A stretch of 64,000 nt of DNA. Origin: Euclidia mi (Eukaryota > Arthropoda > Insecta > Lepidoptera > Erebidae). Numbering within the stretch: the stretch's first letter is position 1; the number at the start of each line of letters is the position of its first letter. The notes below the pieces were generated by a model, which searched no databases, was not told where the DNA came from, and was given only the letters and a program-made list of their open reading frames with translations. This document shows, piece by piece, positions 32,651 through 44,792 of this stretch. Made by a program: the position numbers and the translations under genes. The stretch lies in the NCBI GenBank assembly GCA_944739405.2, contig OX123182.2, positions 18,611,326 through 18,675,325 of the forward strand, read 5' to 3'.

Positions 32651-32734
32651 GACTCGTGAAGGACTTGAACCTCCGCCCTCCGATGGTCAAGCGTAAGTTT
32701 ATATCGGCGCTCTCACCTACTGAGCTAACGAGTC
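32651..32734 (-). repeat. tRNA-like element copy 9 (array)
   Basis: 84 nt, all stems intact including the 7-bp acceptor; A and B boxes intact; TTTT run within 8 nt. 1,651 bp from the previous copy. Confidence 0.85.
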
Positions 32735-32989
32735 TTGTACGAGTGCACTGCAATATTTCGATCGTTTCCCTCAAAATTACATCATAGCCAACATAATTCT
32801 GCAATATTTTTAGATACTGCGAACGTTTAGCTATGTTGTAGGAAATTAGGAAAGCCAACAATGTTTGGAGTAAATCAAAAGAGAGTAGTCTGTGAGTATG
32901 CACTTGATTTTCATTTTTCACTCAAATTGCTTCAGATTTGTTATTCTTATCACTTATTATAGTTTTCTCGATGTTTGTAGCTTTTAAGG

Positions 32990-33550
32990 GGCCCGTAGCA
33001 AAAATGGCACACAGAACCCTTATAGATTCGCTATGTCTGTCCGTCTGTCTGTCCGTATGTTTCAGCCATTTTATTCAGAAATGTTTAAGACTTATATATT
33101 TGTAAACTGCTATGTATGTAGATGTATTCTATGTACAGCTTCACAATTTCAATATAAAAATAAAAAAGAAATGAAAATAAAAGGGGTTCTCTATATATGG
33201 AACTAGCTTGAAAATATATTTTTTCATCAGCCATATTTCTAAAACCATTGTTGATCAAAGCGAATCGTTTGAAAGATAACCGCATCTAAAGTGGAAAATA
33301 AGTGCCCCTCTTCCCCTCACCCCTAACTAGTAAAGTAAGAAAGTGACAAATCTAAATAAAGTATTTGCCGAAGATCCTAATAAAAACTTCCAACGAAAAT
33401 TGGTTCGCACGATCTGTAGTCACCAGTTTTTGAGATATAGCACATATTTAAAATCCGCAAATAAACCTTGTTCGTTCATACAAACACTATGGAAAACAAA
33501 GTTATGTGTGCTGGTGAAAAAGTTATAGTGGCATATTGTTAGGTGAAGAT
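32990..33550. repeat. Moth repeat shared with 34500-34750/36104-36420
   Basis: Contains a GTCTGTCCGTCTGTCTGTCC stretch and GAAAGATAACCGCATC. The same blocks, interrupted by a piggyBac insertion, occur at 34500-36420. This gives an uninterrupted paralogue of that insertion site. Confidence 0.65.
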
Positions 33551-34188
33551 AGTGGGCGAGCCCTATAACCACTTTCAGTAGTAACTTAGCACCTTGATAT
33601 TAACCTAAATAAATTATGATTCCCAATCTTTTCGTCACAAAATTAGAAATCTCATCACCGCAATTGTTATGTAACGTAGTTCGTTAGATGCTGCCTAAAA
33701 AGTTCACCCTTCATTTTCATTTCAATTGAGACTAGAGCGCTCCAACTACGACGATCCTACTTTTGAATACAAAGCTAGCATTTAGGTTTTGTAATCTTGC
33801 ACAAAATTAGACTTCAACTATTTTAAGAAAGAAAAGAGAGAAGAATTAAAAGAGCTGTGTGTGATAATAAAGCGATCACTTTGGTTGTACGTAGCAGCAG
33901 TAAGTAATAGACAGAGCAGTAAATACCACCATGTTATCTATCAGAATCACCCATTATTATTCTCATCCATCATCTTAGCGCCAGTTTCAAATTAAATCAT
34001 TTAAATCCATTCATAGATTTGGAGTTTTGAGATAACAATATTTGACATAAGCTCCGTACAAAATATGTCAAAAATGTGTCTCAAAACTTCAGATCCATGG
34101 ATACATCGCATATTTAATTTAGCGATTAATCGTATAATCAGAATGAAAAATCAAGAAATTTCATTTAAAACAAGTAAAGAAAAGGTCT

Positions 34189-34272
34189 GACTCGTGAAGG
34201 ATTTGAACCTCCGCCCTCCGATGGTCAAGCTTAAGTATATAACGGCGCTCTCACCTACTGAGCTAACGAGTC
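34189..34272 (-). repeat. tRNA-like element copy 10 (array)
   Basis: 84 nt. The anticodon stem has a mismatch (CCGTT against ATCGG); other stems are kept. TTTT run present. Confidence 0.8.
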
Positions 34273-34754
34273 TCGTACGAGTGCACTCCAATATTTTGAT
34301 AGATATCTTCAAAATTACATAACCAAACATAGTACTGCAATATTTTTATTATAGACTAGCTTTTGCCCGCGGCTTCGCTCACGTTAAATTCGGGGTAACA
34401 CAAAACTCCCTCATCGTTCGATAGTAATTTTCGTTTTAATTCTGTTCATAGGAACTAATAAGAAATAGAACCGCAAGAAGTATTTAAAACATTTTTGTAA
34501 ACAGTATTTTTAGAGTACCGTAGTCAAAAAAGGCTAAACATGGAATCCAAATGGAATCCTTATTGACGCGCTATGTCTGTCAGTCTATCCGTATATCATA
34601 GTCACTTTATGCCGAAACTATTCAGTACACACATTTGAAAATTGGTTGCTAGATGTATTCTGTGAACCGCTTTACGACGTTATAGAATTAAATAAAAAAT
34701 ATTGAAAATTAAGGCTTTACATACATGGAACTGATGTAGAAAATGGGACGTTAA

Positions 34755-36099
34755 CCCTACAACTACAACATCCTAATTCAATTAAATGAACCACAACATG
34801 GGTCATGGGTGACCCCAAAATAAAAAAATGATTACTTACAAAATATTAAACTTTAATAAACTTAAACAATTATTACAAGGTTTTTTGGATATTAATGGAA
34901 TGCTTAAGGGAAAAAAATTTAGTACAAATCTGAAAATCTAGATACATTGGTGACAAATAGGTAACCTGTGTTGTGCACATATATTTTTGGAGCACTTAAC
35001 ACATTTCTCTCTGCCCTTCCTATCTTTGGCTCTAGTGCATAAATAGCAGCGGGAACTTGAAGTTGATCGAGCTTGGGCTACCTGAGCACTGTTTTCTTCA
35101 TCTACTTCCAAAACATAAAGCATTATCACTTTCAGAGATTGGGGCAAATTTTTGAGCAGCGCTGCAAAATTATCATTGACTTTCCTTGCTTCACGTGTCT
35201 CATGATCATCAAACCGCAAGTAATTTACCAAAAATTCGAACCTGTTCTTTGACATTGTGGCCCTGAAAATAGGTGGACCATCCACAATCGACCGTAACTC
35301 GGAAAAGTTAGTTTTAGCTGTTTTGTATAAACCACTACGATACAGTAATCCAAATAAAGCCATCAACTCCACTTTATAATTTTTAGAAGTGTAACGTTGG
35401 TTTTTATGGTCTCAGAAATACTGTCAATTTGTGCATTGGTATGCATCACAATAATATCCAATATTTCGTCTGGAAAAATAGCTTCCACGCTTCTAACTCA
35501 GTTTTTGCGTCGCGTGCGATACCTTTAGGACCAGGTTGATTTATCACGATGTGTCTACTTGTAGTACGTGTATTAAGAACAGTGAACGGAGTTCTTCGCC
35601 AAGTATAACCATTTTTGCCCATACAGAAATCAGACAGAAGAACATCATCATCATCTGATCCAGATTCAACATCAAACAAATCATCTTCATCGGAGTGTTC
35701 GGATATATGTTCATTTTCTGCAGTTTCAGATCCATCTTCATCCGAAGAACTGAAGGTTTCACCTTCATATTCCTTCAAAAGTTGCTCAATTTTATTACTT
35801 TCAAGGGCTCGTGACGTTGAGGCCATATTGAAAGACTATTCGTGAAATAAACGTGAAATCACACAACAGTTAATCACAAAAAAATAGTTTTGATAACCAC
35901 AACACGGGTCGCGGGCGACCCCAAACTGCAATATCTCCGAACCTAATGAGCGTGCGCACCCCGCCATGCGTCACGGGCCACTGATTACCAATTACGGAAG
36001 GTACCTAGACGCACAGTGTTGTAGTTGCAAAACTCGCTAAATTAAAATTAAAATACGTGTGCGTGGGGTCACCCATGACCCCATGTTGTGGTTCTAGGG
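34755..36099 (-). mobile_element. piggyBac-like deletion derivative
   Basis: Exact TTAA at 34751-34754 and 36100-36103. Terminal repeats read CCCTACAACTACAACAT on the left and, reversed, CCCTAGAACCACAACAT on the right. A second shared block, CATGGGTCATGGGTGACCCC, lies near both ends. The 1,345-bp element encodes only the transposase ends (see next entry). With intact ends it may still be moved by a full-length transposase elsewhere. Confidence 0.9.
34938..35826 (-). pseudogene. piggyBac transposase, N- and C-terminal parts only
   Basis: N-terminal part (35826-35446, 126 codons): acidic stretch rich in Asp/Glu/Ser, then RRTPFTVLN and PKGIARDAKTELEAWKLFF, the start of the conserved core. After a frameshift, 35372-34938 (144 codons) continues with LMALFGLLYRSG and VNYLRFDD. 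It then jumps to a C-terminal stretch and a Cys-rich finger (CYLC, CVKC, CAQH, CHQC). The piece between RFDD-EARKVNDNF and the C-terminus, which holds the catalytic aspartates, is gone. Full transposases are about 580-600 residues. The protein cannot cut DNA; the DNA-binding finger might still fold. Confidence 0.85.
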
Positions 36100-37157
36100 T
36101 TAAAAATTATTTTGAGGTTCCTAAAACCATTGTTTCTCGAAGTCAGTCGTTTGAAAGATAATACGGTTCCAAAGTGGTAAAATGGGTGTGTGTTACTAAC
36201 CCCTCTAACGTTTAAAGTAAGAGAGGGTAAATCTAAAAAAAATACATGCTGTAGATCGTTATAAAACCCTTCAACGAAATTTTTCAATTTATAATAAATA
36301 AGCAGTTTTTGAAATAAAGTACATCTTAAAAACCGCAAATATAGCTTTATCGTTTATACAAATACTATTAATATTTAGTCGAAGATAATGGCTATGGTAA
36401 GTGGATACCTCCACTACGGAAGCCTTCATAGCGAATAGCTTTTACAATGTTTCCTCCTAGGTGTTACTCGTAGCCGTTCGCCATTACAAAGCTTTGGTGC
36501 ATTAAGATTCCGCATTAATAGGACTGGCACACCAACGATCAGTCTCAGGTTGCGTGAAGGTACTCCATACTCCTGATAATTGTAAGGAGTTCAGACACTC
36601 TATGGGGAACGAAGAAACTTGGCCAGTATTCATGACATTATCTACCGAAATACAGTCAAATGTCAAAGCCATGGTCAGATATATCTCTATATACACTTTC
36701 GCATTTATGAGTAGAGAATATTGGTTCAGCCGGTTTAGCGTGAAATTGGTACATTTTCGCATTTATACCTTATATTAGTAGGTATTAGCCAAGGCTTTTT
36801 CAATAACTATTAGTTTATATAAGAAGTAAGCGAACGAAGTAATGACAGTGCACCATATGACAATATATAATGTGACAGTACTGACAGATAGCACATGCGC
36901 AGTAGTCAATTATTACAGCGCATGCGTTCTTACTGTCAATAGGTAGGAGGTTTGTCCCTACAAACTTCAACCCTCTCCAAAATCCCTCCCAGATGATGTT
37001 TTGCATTTTATTGTATCCTATGTGTTTTTCCTGGTTTTGAGCTACCTACCCATTAATTTTCAGCCAAATCGGTTCAGCCGTTCTTGAGTTATAAATAGTG
37101 TAACTAACACGACTGTCTTTTATATATATAGATTAGTAGGGATAGTAGGGATATCGT

Positions 37158-37320
37158 TAGAGACTTTCTTTGTACACAACATTATCTAACTGTTTTACCA
37201 CCTTCATATAGAACATGTAAATTATTTTTACCGCTTACTTGTGAACATGCCACATATAATTGACCATGTGAAAAAACAACTTGTTCGGGGGTCGATTCCA
37301 GCTGTTTCAAGTCTGTCCCT
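37158..37320 (-). pseudogene. Helitron helicase C-terminal fragment
   Basis: On the - strand AGID is followed, after a 1-nt frameshift, by FSHGQLYVACSQVSGKNNL, matching the last helicase motif also seen at 4470-4540. A stop then follows. It lies just right of the Helitron end at 37132, so either the outer Helitron was invaded by another or this is a separate copy. Confidence 0.75.
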
Positions 37321-38432
37321 GCGATTTATTTAGAAAATACACACAGGGCTACGAATATCCAGCCCTGCCGAAAGTAAGATAGCCCCGTTGAGTTACTCAA
37401 GAGGTATCTGAATTCAGGCCTCAGTCTCCCACCCACGGATTCCCACGTACGTGAGGTGTTGGAATTTGGTAATAATGAGACACCTGAATAAGTACAGAAC
37501 ATGGCCGAACGAAAGAAATCAAAGAAACACATCCACATTCATTATTCAAAAGAAACGACTAAGACACCAATCAAGCCGACGAAAACGAAAGAAAATTAAC
37601 CGAGAACCTCATCAATCCACGGAGAATCTTAACACCGCCATTCAGAAAACGCCATCTATGTTTACACATACAAACCGACCGAGATAGAAAATAATATGGA
37701 CTAATCGTCAATTTATTGAAAAAAGGATCTATAGTAATTGTTTTTATCATTTAAAATAAAATGAAATAATTATATAACTATTATAGAAACATAATAATTT
37801 GAAATAAATGAGATTGACCGTTTAAATTAAGTGGACATTGTAATAAATTTTGACACAGATACTTTTTGTTTATGAAAGTGCCGAATATTATACTCTATTA
37901 TTTTTTTAATTACAGAAAGATACCCGACACATCATTATTGCCTTTTTTGCAAGGAACATTTATTTTGCTAGGAAATTATTTGAAAATAGTGACATCTATC
38001 AGTCGGTAAATAGCCATAAAACACTTTGAAGGTACCTATTTAGACTAACTATACTTTTACTAACAAACTTATAATGATCATAGATGGCACCACTTATATA
38101 ACCAGTTTATGATGATCCCTGTTTTGTTTGGGACTACGTACAAAGGAGAGGTCAAGCTGTACACCGAAAACCACTCAACAGATTGTGATGTAACATATAC
38201 TATTTTATAGGTTTGAGTATCCTTTGTACATAAGTGTAAGTTTTATTGAAATCAATTTCGCCATTTCAGAGATCTTTAGCAACATAGGGAAAGACGTCGG
38301 ACAGACAGACAGACATAAATTCTAAAAATTATCAAGTATTGCTTTTTAGCATTTTCCTAGATTTTTTAGCTAATTATCGTCAAAATATCTTTAATGTACA
38401 GACTTTTTCACCTCTACAGTTTTATTATAGTA
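37321..38432. other. Unassigned insert before the array resumes
   Basis: No gene recognised. The array sequence stops near 34345 and resumes near 38433 (GATGCTGCGTGACGTC), so this stretch belongs to the foreign insert together with the Helitron DNA. Confidence 0.5.
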
Positions 38433-39513
38433 TAGATGCTGCGTGACGTCTTGTAGGAAAAAGTATAAGACGTATCTGTATTGTAGGAAAGTAGAAAAGA
38501 AGACAATGTTTGCAGTAAATGAAAGAGAGATAGTTTGTGAGTCTGCACTTAGTTTTATTTTTTCATTCAAATTGCCTTAGATTAATGATTCTGATATACT
38601 ATAAATGGCATGTAGCTTTTTTGGTGATGGTATCTCGGAGAGCTCTTAAAACAATTGGTATGAGCATATAAATATCTATGCTATTAACTCAATATCTTCA
38701 AAGTGGTTTATTTGAGTTAGGTAAATCAGACAAAAGAGAAATTTCAAAAAACTTAGTGTTCCGTCAAAGCTGTCAAGCTATACAGCAGACCCAAGCCTCC
38801 TGTTGTATACGTGCTATTGGGTGTGATCTTTATAAAATGTGAACGTTCATAAATCAAACATAGAGAATTAGCTTTTCATACAAAAACCCTGTTAAATACT
38901 TTCGGTAATTACTTGATCTAATGTCCTATGTCCCCTTGTTGGGGCAGAGGGCGTCCATAGAATTCCTCCATCACGATCTGTCTGGAACTTCACGCTTCAC
39001 CTCGCTCCATGACATTCCGATGTTCCCCACTTCTGCCAATACGGTGCGACGCCCTATTTGATGGGGCCGGTCACGTTTCCTCTTCCCTTGGGGATTGATT
39101 CCAGTCCAAGGCTTGCTTAGGTATGTAGTCGGTACCCCTTTGGAGCGTGTGGCCAATTCATCCTCACTTGCATCGTTTGTTCTAGCGGTCGACGTTGGAG
39201 GTCTCGAGCCAGTAAACTCCCAACATTCGAAGTAATCACCGGTTGACAAAGACATGGATTTTGGGTGAGATGTCCTTGTAGTCCTTTTACGTTTTATACC
39301 CGTAGAACAGTACAGATTTGACATTGAATCCGAAGATTTTAAGTTTAATCCTTCGGGTCAGCTTCCCTGAATGCCAAATAGGTCTCAGCTGCGCGAAGGT
39401 GGCTCAGGCTTTGGCAATTTAGCCGCTTCCTAACGTAGGTCGTTCAACTTTGCTTGCATTTCGGCGTGGGTATAACTCATGCAAAGGTCATCGGCATAGT
39501 CCAAGTATGCTGA

Positions 39514-39773
39514 GGCGTTGGATAATCCCCACTCTATCCCGCGGCGCCGATTATTTGAGATGTGAAGCATGATTGTGTCGAAAACGACTAGGAAGAGAAG
39601 CGGCAACAGGAGGCAGCCCTGACAAACACCTACATGCAGGTTCTAAGGCGTTGGATAATCCCCACTCTATCCCGCGGTGCCGATTATTTGAGATGCGAAG
39701 CATGATCAAGTCGAAAACGACTAGAAAGAGAAGCGGCGACAGAAGGCAGCCCTGACAAATACCTACATGCACC
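39514..39773. repeat. 133-bp tandem duplication in LINE
   Basis: The block starting GGCGTTGGATAATCCCC occurs at 39514 and 39647 and runs to ACCTACATGCA in both. The copies differ at several sites, so the duplication is not recent. Confidence 0.8.
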
Positions 39774-39876
39774 GGTTTGTCATACGAGATGAGGCCGTCA
39801 TGAGTCACCTTACAGGCATATCTTCTGTAAATTCTCTTCAACAGACGGACGATCTAAACAGACTTCATAAGTGGCA

Positions 39877-39928
39877 CCCCAATGTCTAGTAGACGAAACC
39901 ATCTGGTTTCGTCTACTAGACATCGGGG
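39877..39928. repeat. Fold-back hairpin (25-nt arms) in LINE
   Basis: Arms 39877-39901 and 39904-39928 pair with one mismatch; the loop is 2 nt. Confidence 0.85.
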
Positions 39929-40620
39929 CTTGACCATTTCAGCCTATCACAGGCCTTTTTTAAGTCAAAAAAGGTAAGATAAATCTCCCTTCGCCATTCT
40001 GCTGCCTGTTTCAGTATGATGTGAAGAGTGTTGATCTGATCGGTACATGAGCGGTTCGACCGGAAACCAACCTATTCCTTGTGCAGAAGAAGGCCCGCGG
40101 CCTTTGACAGCCTATCCAGGATAAAAACGTTAATTAATTATGATTCCTAATAATTTCGTCGTAATTAATTTGGGACCTTGGTATAAATTCTTTCTTCACA
40201 AAGTCAGCCATCTCATCACGGTAATTGATACGACTTTCATAAGATGCTACATTTATGGTTCGCCCTTCATTCACATTTGATTCACATCTCATTCTAATTA
40301 AGACTAAAGCGGTCCAACTTCATAGATACCACATTTAAATACAAAGCTGGCATTAAGGTTTTGTCATTTAGTACAAAATTACATGTCGATGTCAAGGAGT
40401 GTCGATGTAGTAACGTCAACTATTTTGGAAGACTTAAAAGAGGTCTGTTTAATTTTTTTACTTAGCAGCAATAATTAATAGACAGATCAGTAAATATAAC
40501 CATATTATTATCATATATCAGAAATAGGATCACCCACTATTTTTCTCACCCATTATCTTAATCCTATCAGTAAAAGGAAAAAATTACCAATTCTATTTAA
40601 AACAAGTAAAGGAAAGGTCT

Positions 40621-40704
40621 GACTCGTGAAGGATTTGAACCTCCGCCCTCCGATGGTCAAGCTTAAGGTTATATTGGCGCTCTCATCTACTGAGCTAACG
40701 AATC
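40621..40704 (-). repeat. tRNA-like element copy 11 (array)
   Basis: 84 nt. One anticodon-stem mismatch (CCAAT) and one acceptor change (GATTCGT on the 5' side). A and B boxes kept. Confidence 0.8.
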
Positions 40705-40797
40705 TTATTCACTTACACTCTAATATTTTGAGCACTCTCCTAAAAATTACGCCATAGCAGTAGTTATTACGTTGATCAGTGCAACCATATCATCATA

Positions 40798-41004
40798 CTA
40801 GAGGACGCCAGCAGCTATGCCTGCATTCTTTTTTAATTTACCCGTTTTGGCGGATCCCGTGGGAATTTCGGGAAATCCCTTCTTAGTGCATCCCTACGGT
40901 CCCCAAGCAACATACATGCCAAATTTCAGCTTCCTGCGCCCAGTAGTTTCGGCTGTAGCGTGTCTGTCAGTCAGTCAGTAACGCAAGGATTTTATATATT
41001 AAGA
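40798..41004 (-). mobile_element. Short non-autonomous Helitron
   Basis: The + strand starts CTAGAGGACGCCAGCAGC after an A and ends TTTTATATATTAAGA before a T: reverse of TC...CTAG. Same family as 44271-44477. Confidence 0.75.
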
Positions 41005-41144
41005 TTTCATAAATAGGCCACCAATTCCATTTGTTTGTATGTTGTTACGTTACCTCGATGACCAAAGGGCTCTGGCATGTTATCGTATGATTTAAATGGA
41101 AAATAAAACTTATCATAATCAAAAACAAGAAATGAAAAAGCTCT

Positions 41145-41256
41145 GACTCGTGAAGGATTTGAACCTACGCCCTCCGATGGTCAAGCATTTATAGCGGCGC
41201 TCTCACCTCAGTAGGTGCAGGTATAAACTAATGCTTGACCATTAGCTCAATAGCTA
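41145..41256 (-). repeat. tRNA-like element copy 12, rearranged
   Basis: The 3' half is normal, then from about 41205 a piece of the 5' half appears in inverted orientation (CAGTAGGTGCAGG...ACTAATGCTTGACCATTA) before the end CTAATGAGTC. It looks like a fold-back event inside the element. Confidence 0.75.
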
Positions 41257-41982
41257 ATGAGTCTTGTACAAGTGCACTCTAAAATGATATCATATCCAAC
41301 ATAAGATGTAATTCTGCAATATTTTTAGATACTGCGTGACGACTATCTGTATTGCAGGAAAGTAGAAATGCCAACAATGTTTGGTGTAATTGAAAGAATT
41401 TTTTTTGAATCTGCACTTCGTTTTATTTTTTCATTCAAATTGCCTCAAATTTAATATTCTTATCTCATATTATATTTTCATGGTATTTATACCTTTTTTA
41501 TGTAATAGGCGGCAAAAGAGCAGACGGTTCGTAACGGATAGAAAGCGATTACGCCCGCCCAGGGACATAAGCAACAAAAGAGGAGTCACTAGTGCCTTGG
41601 CGCCGTTTGAATTTGGTCAAGTGAGATGGGATGAGGGAGAAAGAATAGGTGATAGGGATTGTTTTATTTTTCTTGTTGCCCATCAAAATGACTCCATGCC
41701 TCCTGATCAAAGACAGTCATGGAGTAACATAGTAAAAGTCTCAATGCAAATAAAATATCAATAACAATGGCATAATGGCTCCCATTTTGATGGCCTAGGG
41801 AAAAGTTTTTTTTCACGTTTAACTTAAAGGACTCGGGATCATAGGAAGAACGGAACACGAGGGTAGCTATCTCTCTATGTTTGTTTATTCATAAATAAAA
41901 CGTAGAGAAATAGCTTTTACTACAATATCCAGTGAAACACTTACGGTAGTAACTTGGCACCTTGATTTTAAAGTTATTGAAT

Positions 41983-42050
41983 AACATAACATACCATAAC
42001 TTCACGCCTGTCATCCCCGAAGGGCTGGGCAGAGGTGTATTACACACCCA
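41983..42050 (-). mobile_element. SINE family A, 3' end only
   Basis: Contains the TCCCCGAAGGGCTGGGCAG tail and ATACCATAACATA-type end; the head is missing. A 5'-truncated insertion. Confidence 0.7.
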
Positions 42051-42544
42051 CAAGTTATTTAATCATGATTCCTAATGATTTTGTCACAAAATTAGAAATC
42101 AAATCACCGCAATAATTGTAGCCAGGTTCGTTAGACGCGACCTCAAAGGTTCGCCCTTCATTAACATCTCATTTCAATTGAGACTAGAGCGGTCCAACTA
42201 CGTTGATGCCACTTTTGAATACAAAGCTGGCATTAAGGTCTTGATATGTTGTACAAAATTTGACGACAATGTATAAGCGTCAACTGTTTTAGAAAAATTA
42301 TAAGAGCTTTGTATGATAATAAAGCGACCCCTTCTGTTTTACTAAGTAATAGACCGAACATTAAATACAACCATAATTATTATCATCTGTCAGAAATAGG
42401 ATTGCCCATTATTTTTCTCATCCGTCATCTTACGGCTCAAAAATTCATATTCATGGATAGATCGGATATTGAATTTAGTGGTTAATCGTAGGAGTGAAAT
42501 GATAAATAAACGAATTTTATTTAAAACAAGTAAAGAAAGAGTCT

Positions 42545-42628
42545 GACTCGTGAAGGATTTGAACCTCCGCCCTCCGATTATCAAGCGTAAGTTTATATCG
42601 GCGCTCTCACCAACTGAGCTAACGAGTC
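42545..42628 (-). repeat. tRNA-like element copy 13 (array)
   Basis: 84 nt, stems kept, one change in the loop border (GATAATCGG) and one in the D-loop (GTTGG). The variant A box TAGCTCAGTTGG is even closer to a true tRNA. Confidence 0.8.
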
Positions 42629-44270
42629 TTGTACGAGTGCAGTGCAATATTCCGATAGTTTTCCTCGAAATTAAATCATAGCCAACATAATACTGCAATA
42701 TTTTTAGATGCTGCGTGTCATCCATTATGCTCAGTACTGACACACGGTTTTACTCGATAGTTTTACTCGAAAACGAGTAAAGTCGACGTGAGGACTGCAA
42801 AACTCACAGCTTGACGACATCAAATACACTGTAAATTTACTCTAAGCGAGCCTTCTAGTCTGGCTCGATCGAGAAAAACTGTATGTGAGTACGGAGCTTT
42901 ATATGTATTGGAGAGCCAACAATGTTTTCAGTACCTATATATAAGAAGGAAAGATCTGAAAAGCTGCACTTTTTATTTTCTCATTTAGATTTCCTCAGAT
43001 TTATTATTCTTATCTCATATTATAGCTTTATCTGTTTTTGTACCTTTTTTATGTAACAGGCTTCAAACGAGCAGACTGTTTGCCTGATGGTAAGTGATTA
43101 CCGCCGCCCATGGATATAAGCCACACCAGAGGAGTCACAAGTGCCTTGCCATCTCTTGGATTGGGAAAAGGGATAAGTAAGAGGAAGAGGAGTGGGATGG
43201 CGGAGAAGGAATAGGGGATGCAGCCTCCGGCACTCTCATTCACTGAACGAAATGCAACAATATAGCTACTGTTACTTTACCTCGAGCCGCCCCATTCATG
43301 CTGCATTCAGCAAGGCTCTAAATACCATCAAAACTCACAATTCTCGTACAAATAGGGTACCAATTTATAAATGCAATTGTATGATCTGTATCAAACATGA
43401 AGTACCTAGGTACTTCTTATAAGATTATTTAGGCGGTCTTACTCGCAATCAACTTAGATATTTAATGCATAAAATCCTCGGTATTTGCCAAACATGTGCC
43501 GGTCGTGGTCGCGGCGGGACCGCATTTAAAATCGTTTAGAATAGGTCGTACACAGAATATTGACGTAAAGTAACAGTACTAATACTTACTGCTGAAATCA
43601 GCGAGGAATTAATATGATCAAATGATATTTTTTTAAATCTCATTAGTTTTTGTACAATATATAGGGTACTAATGTATACATGCTATCATGTAGGTATAAT
43701 TGGTATAAAACATGAACGTTATTAAATCAAACATAGAGAAATAGCTTTTCATACAAAAACCCTCTAAAATACTTTAGGTAGTAATTTGGCACCTTGATGT
43801 TAACGTAAATAAAGTATGATTCATAATATTATTTTGTAGTTATTAATTGGCACCTTAGTATAAATGTTTTGTCACAAAGTTAGCCATCACATCGCCGCAA
43901 TTGTAAATAGTTTCATAAGTTGTTACCCAAAGGTTTGCCCTTCATTAAGATCTCATTTCAATTGAGACTAGAGTGGTCCCACTTCATCGATACCATATTT
44001 GAATACAAAGCTGGCATTAAGAATTTGACATTTTGTACGAAATTAGGCGTCGACGTAGTAGTGTCAACTATTTTGGAAGAATTTAAAGAGCCTTGTGTGA
44101 TAATAAAGCGACCCCTTTGGTTTTACGTAGCAGCAATAAGTAATAGTTTGCAGTAAATGCAACCATATCATCTATTTGAAATAGGGTCACCCATTATTTT
44201 TCTCATTCACCAGCTTACAGCCAGTTTAAATTTTTGATCCATCCATGGCTTTGAAAATTTCAGATACATA

Positions 44271-44477
44271 TCTTAATATATAAAATCCTTGCGTTACTGA
44301 CTGACTGACAGACACGCTACAGCCGAAACTATTGGGCGCAGGAAGCTGAAATTTGGCATGTATGTTCCTTGGGGACCGTAAGGGTGCACTAAGAAGGGAT
44401 TTCCAGAAATGCCCACGGGATCGTCCAAAAGGGGTAAATTAAAAAAAAATGCAGACGTAGCTGCTAGTGTCCTCTAG
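44271..44477 (+). mobile_element. Non-autonomous Helitron with readable empty site
   Basis: Starts TCTTAATATATAAAATCC after A and ends GTCCTCTAG before T. Outside sequence joins to ATACATATTTGACATAAGC, which matches unoccupied array units (for example near 34043 and 32524). So a 207-bp insertion between A and T is shown directly. Confidence 0.85.
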
Positions 44478-44623
44478 TTTGACATAAGCTCCATACAAAA
44501 TATGTCAAACGTGTATCTCAAACACCACATCTATGGTTAGATCGGCTATTGAATTTAGCCATTAATCGTATCAGTGAAATGAAAAATCAACCAATTTTAT
44601 TTAAGACAAGTAAAAAAAAGTCT

Positions 44624-44690
44624 GACTCGTGAAGGATTTGAACCTCCGCCCTCCGATGGTCAAGCGTATGTTTATATCGGCGCTCTCACC
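44624..44690 (-). repeat. tRNA-like element copy 14, truncated
   Basis: The 3' part up to the D-stem is present. The 5' acceptor strand and A box are lost where the GC-rich retroposon copy 3 landed. Confidence 0.8.
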
Positions 44691-44707
44691 AGTAGATGGC
44701 GCTCAGT

Positions 44708-44792
44708 CCCCCCGTGGGATCTCCACCTTGTCGTGGTCAGGGGGCTCAGTAACCGTGGATTGGGTCACCCGCGGTGAAGCTAAGAGGGATCC
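44708..44792 (+). ncRNA. Candidate HDV-like ribozyme, copy 3
   Basis: P1 CCCCCC with GGGGG; P2 GGATC with GATCC (44788-44792); P4 ACCGTGG with CCGCGGT; GCTAAGAG before P2'. P3 is weaker (GGTCA) than in copy 1. Confidence 0.4.

Larger units (their letters stand above)
34356..37132 (-). mobile_element. Helitron (- strand) with nested piggyBac
   Basis: On the + strand the left end is CTAGCTTTTGCCCGCGGC after an A: the reverse of a Helitron 3' end. The right end is TATATATATAGA before a T: the reverse of a TC 5' end. The interior has no complete transposase. A piggyBac derivative (34755-36099) is nested inside. Because helicase sequence continues beyond 37132 (37158-37320), the two ends might belong to different, overlapping Helitrons. 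Confidence 0.55.
38971..39980 (-). pseudogene. LINE reverse transcriptase fragment with internal duplication
   Basis: On the - strand: VGICQGCLLSPLLFLVVFD is RT motif B, then IEWGLSNA; DYADDLCMSYTHAEMQAKL is the catalytic YADD box near 39500; the C-terminal part has GNIGMSWSEVKREVPDRS. A 133-bp tandem duplication repeats the motif B region before YADD. Several stops and shifts. Clade not assigned; differs from the LINE at 18195. Confidence 0.75.
38915..40120 (-). mobile_element. LINE fragment inserted in array unit 4
   Basis: Array sequence stops at about 38914 (GGTAATTACTTG) and resumes near 40121 (ACGTTAATTAATTATG). In between is RT-coding DNA on the - strand. No poly-A or target duplication is clear. 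Confidence 0.75.

Noticed and set aside
35615..35845. Ser-rich open frame on the + strand
   Set aside because: Antisense shadow of the acidic N-terminus of the piggyBac transposase.
43192..43422. Short frame with SLRHSHSLNEMQQYSY, similar to other units
   Set aside because: It is the translation of a repeated array block; start, stop and length differ between units, and there is no sign of coding constraint.
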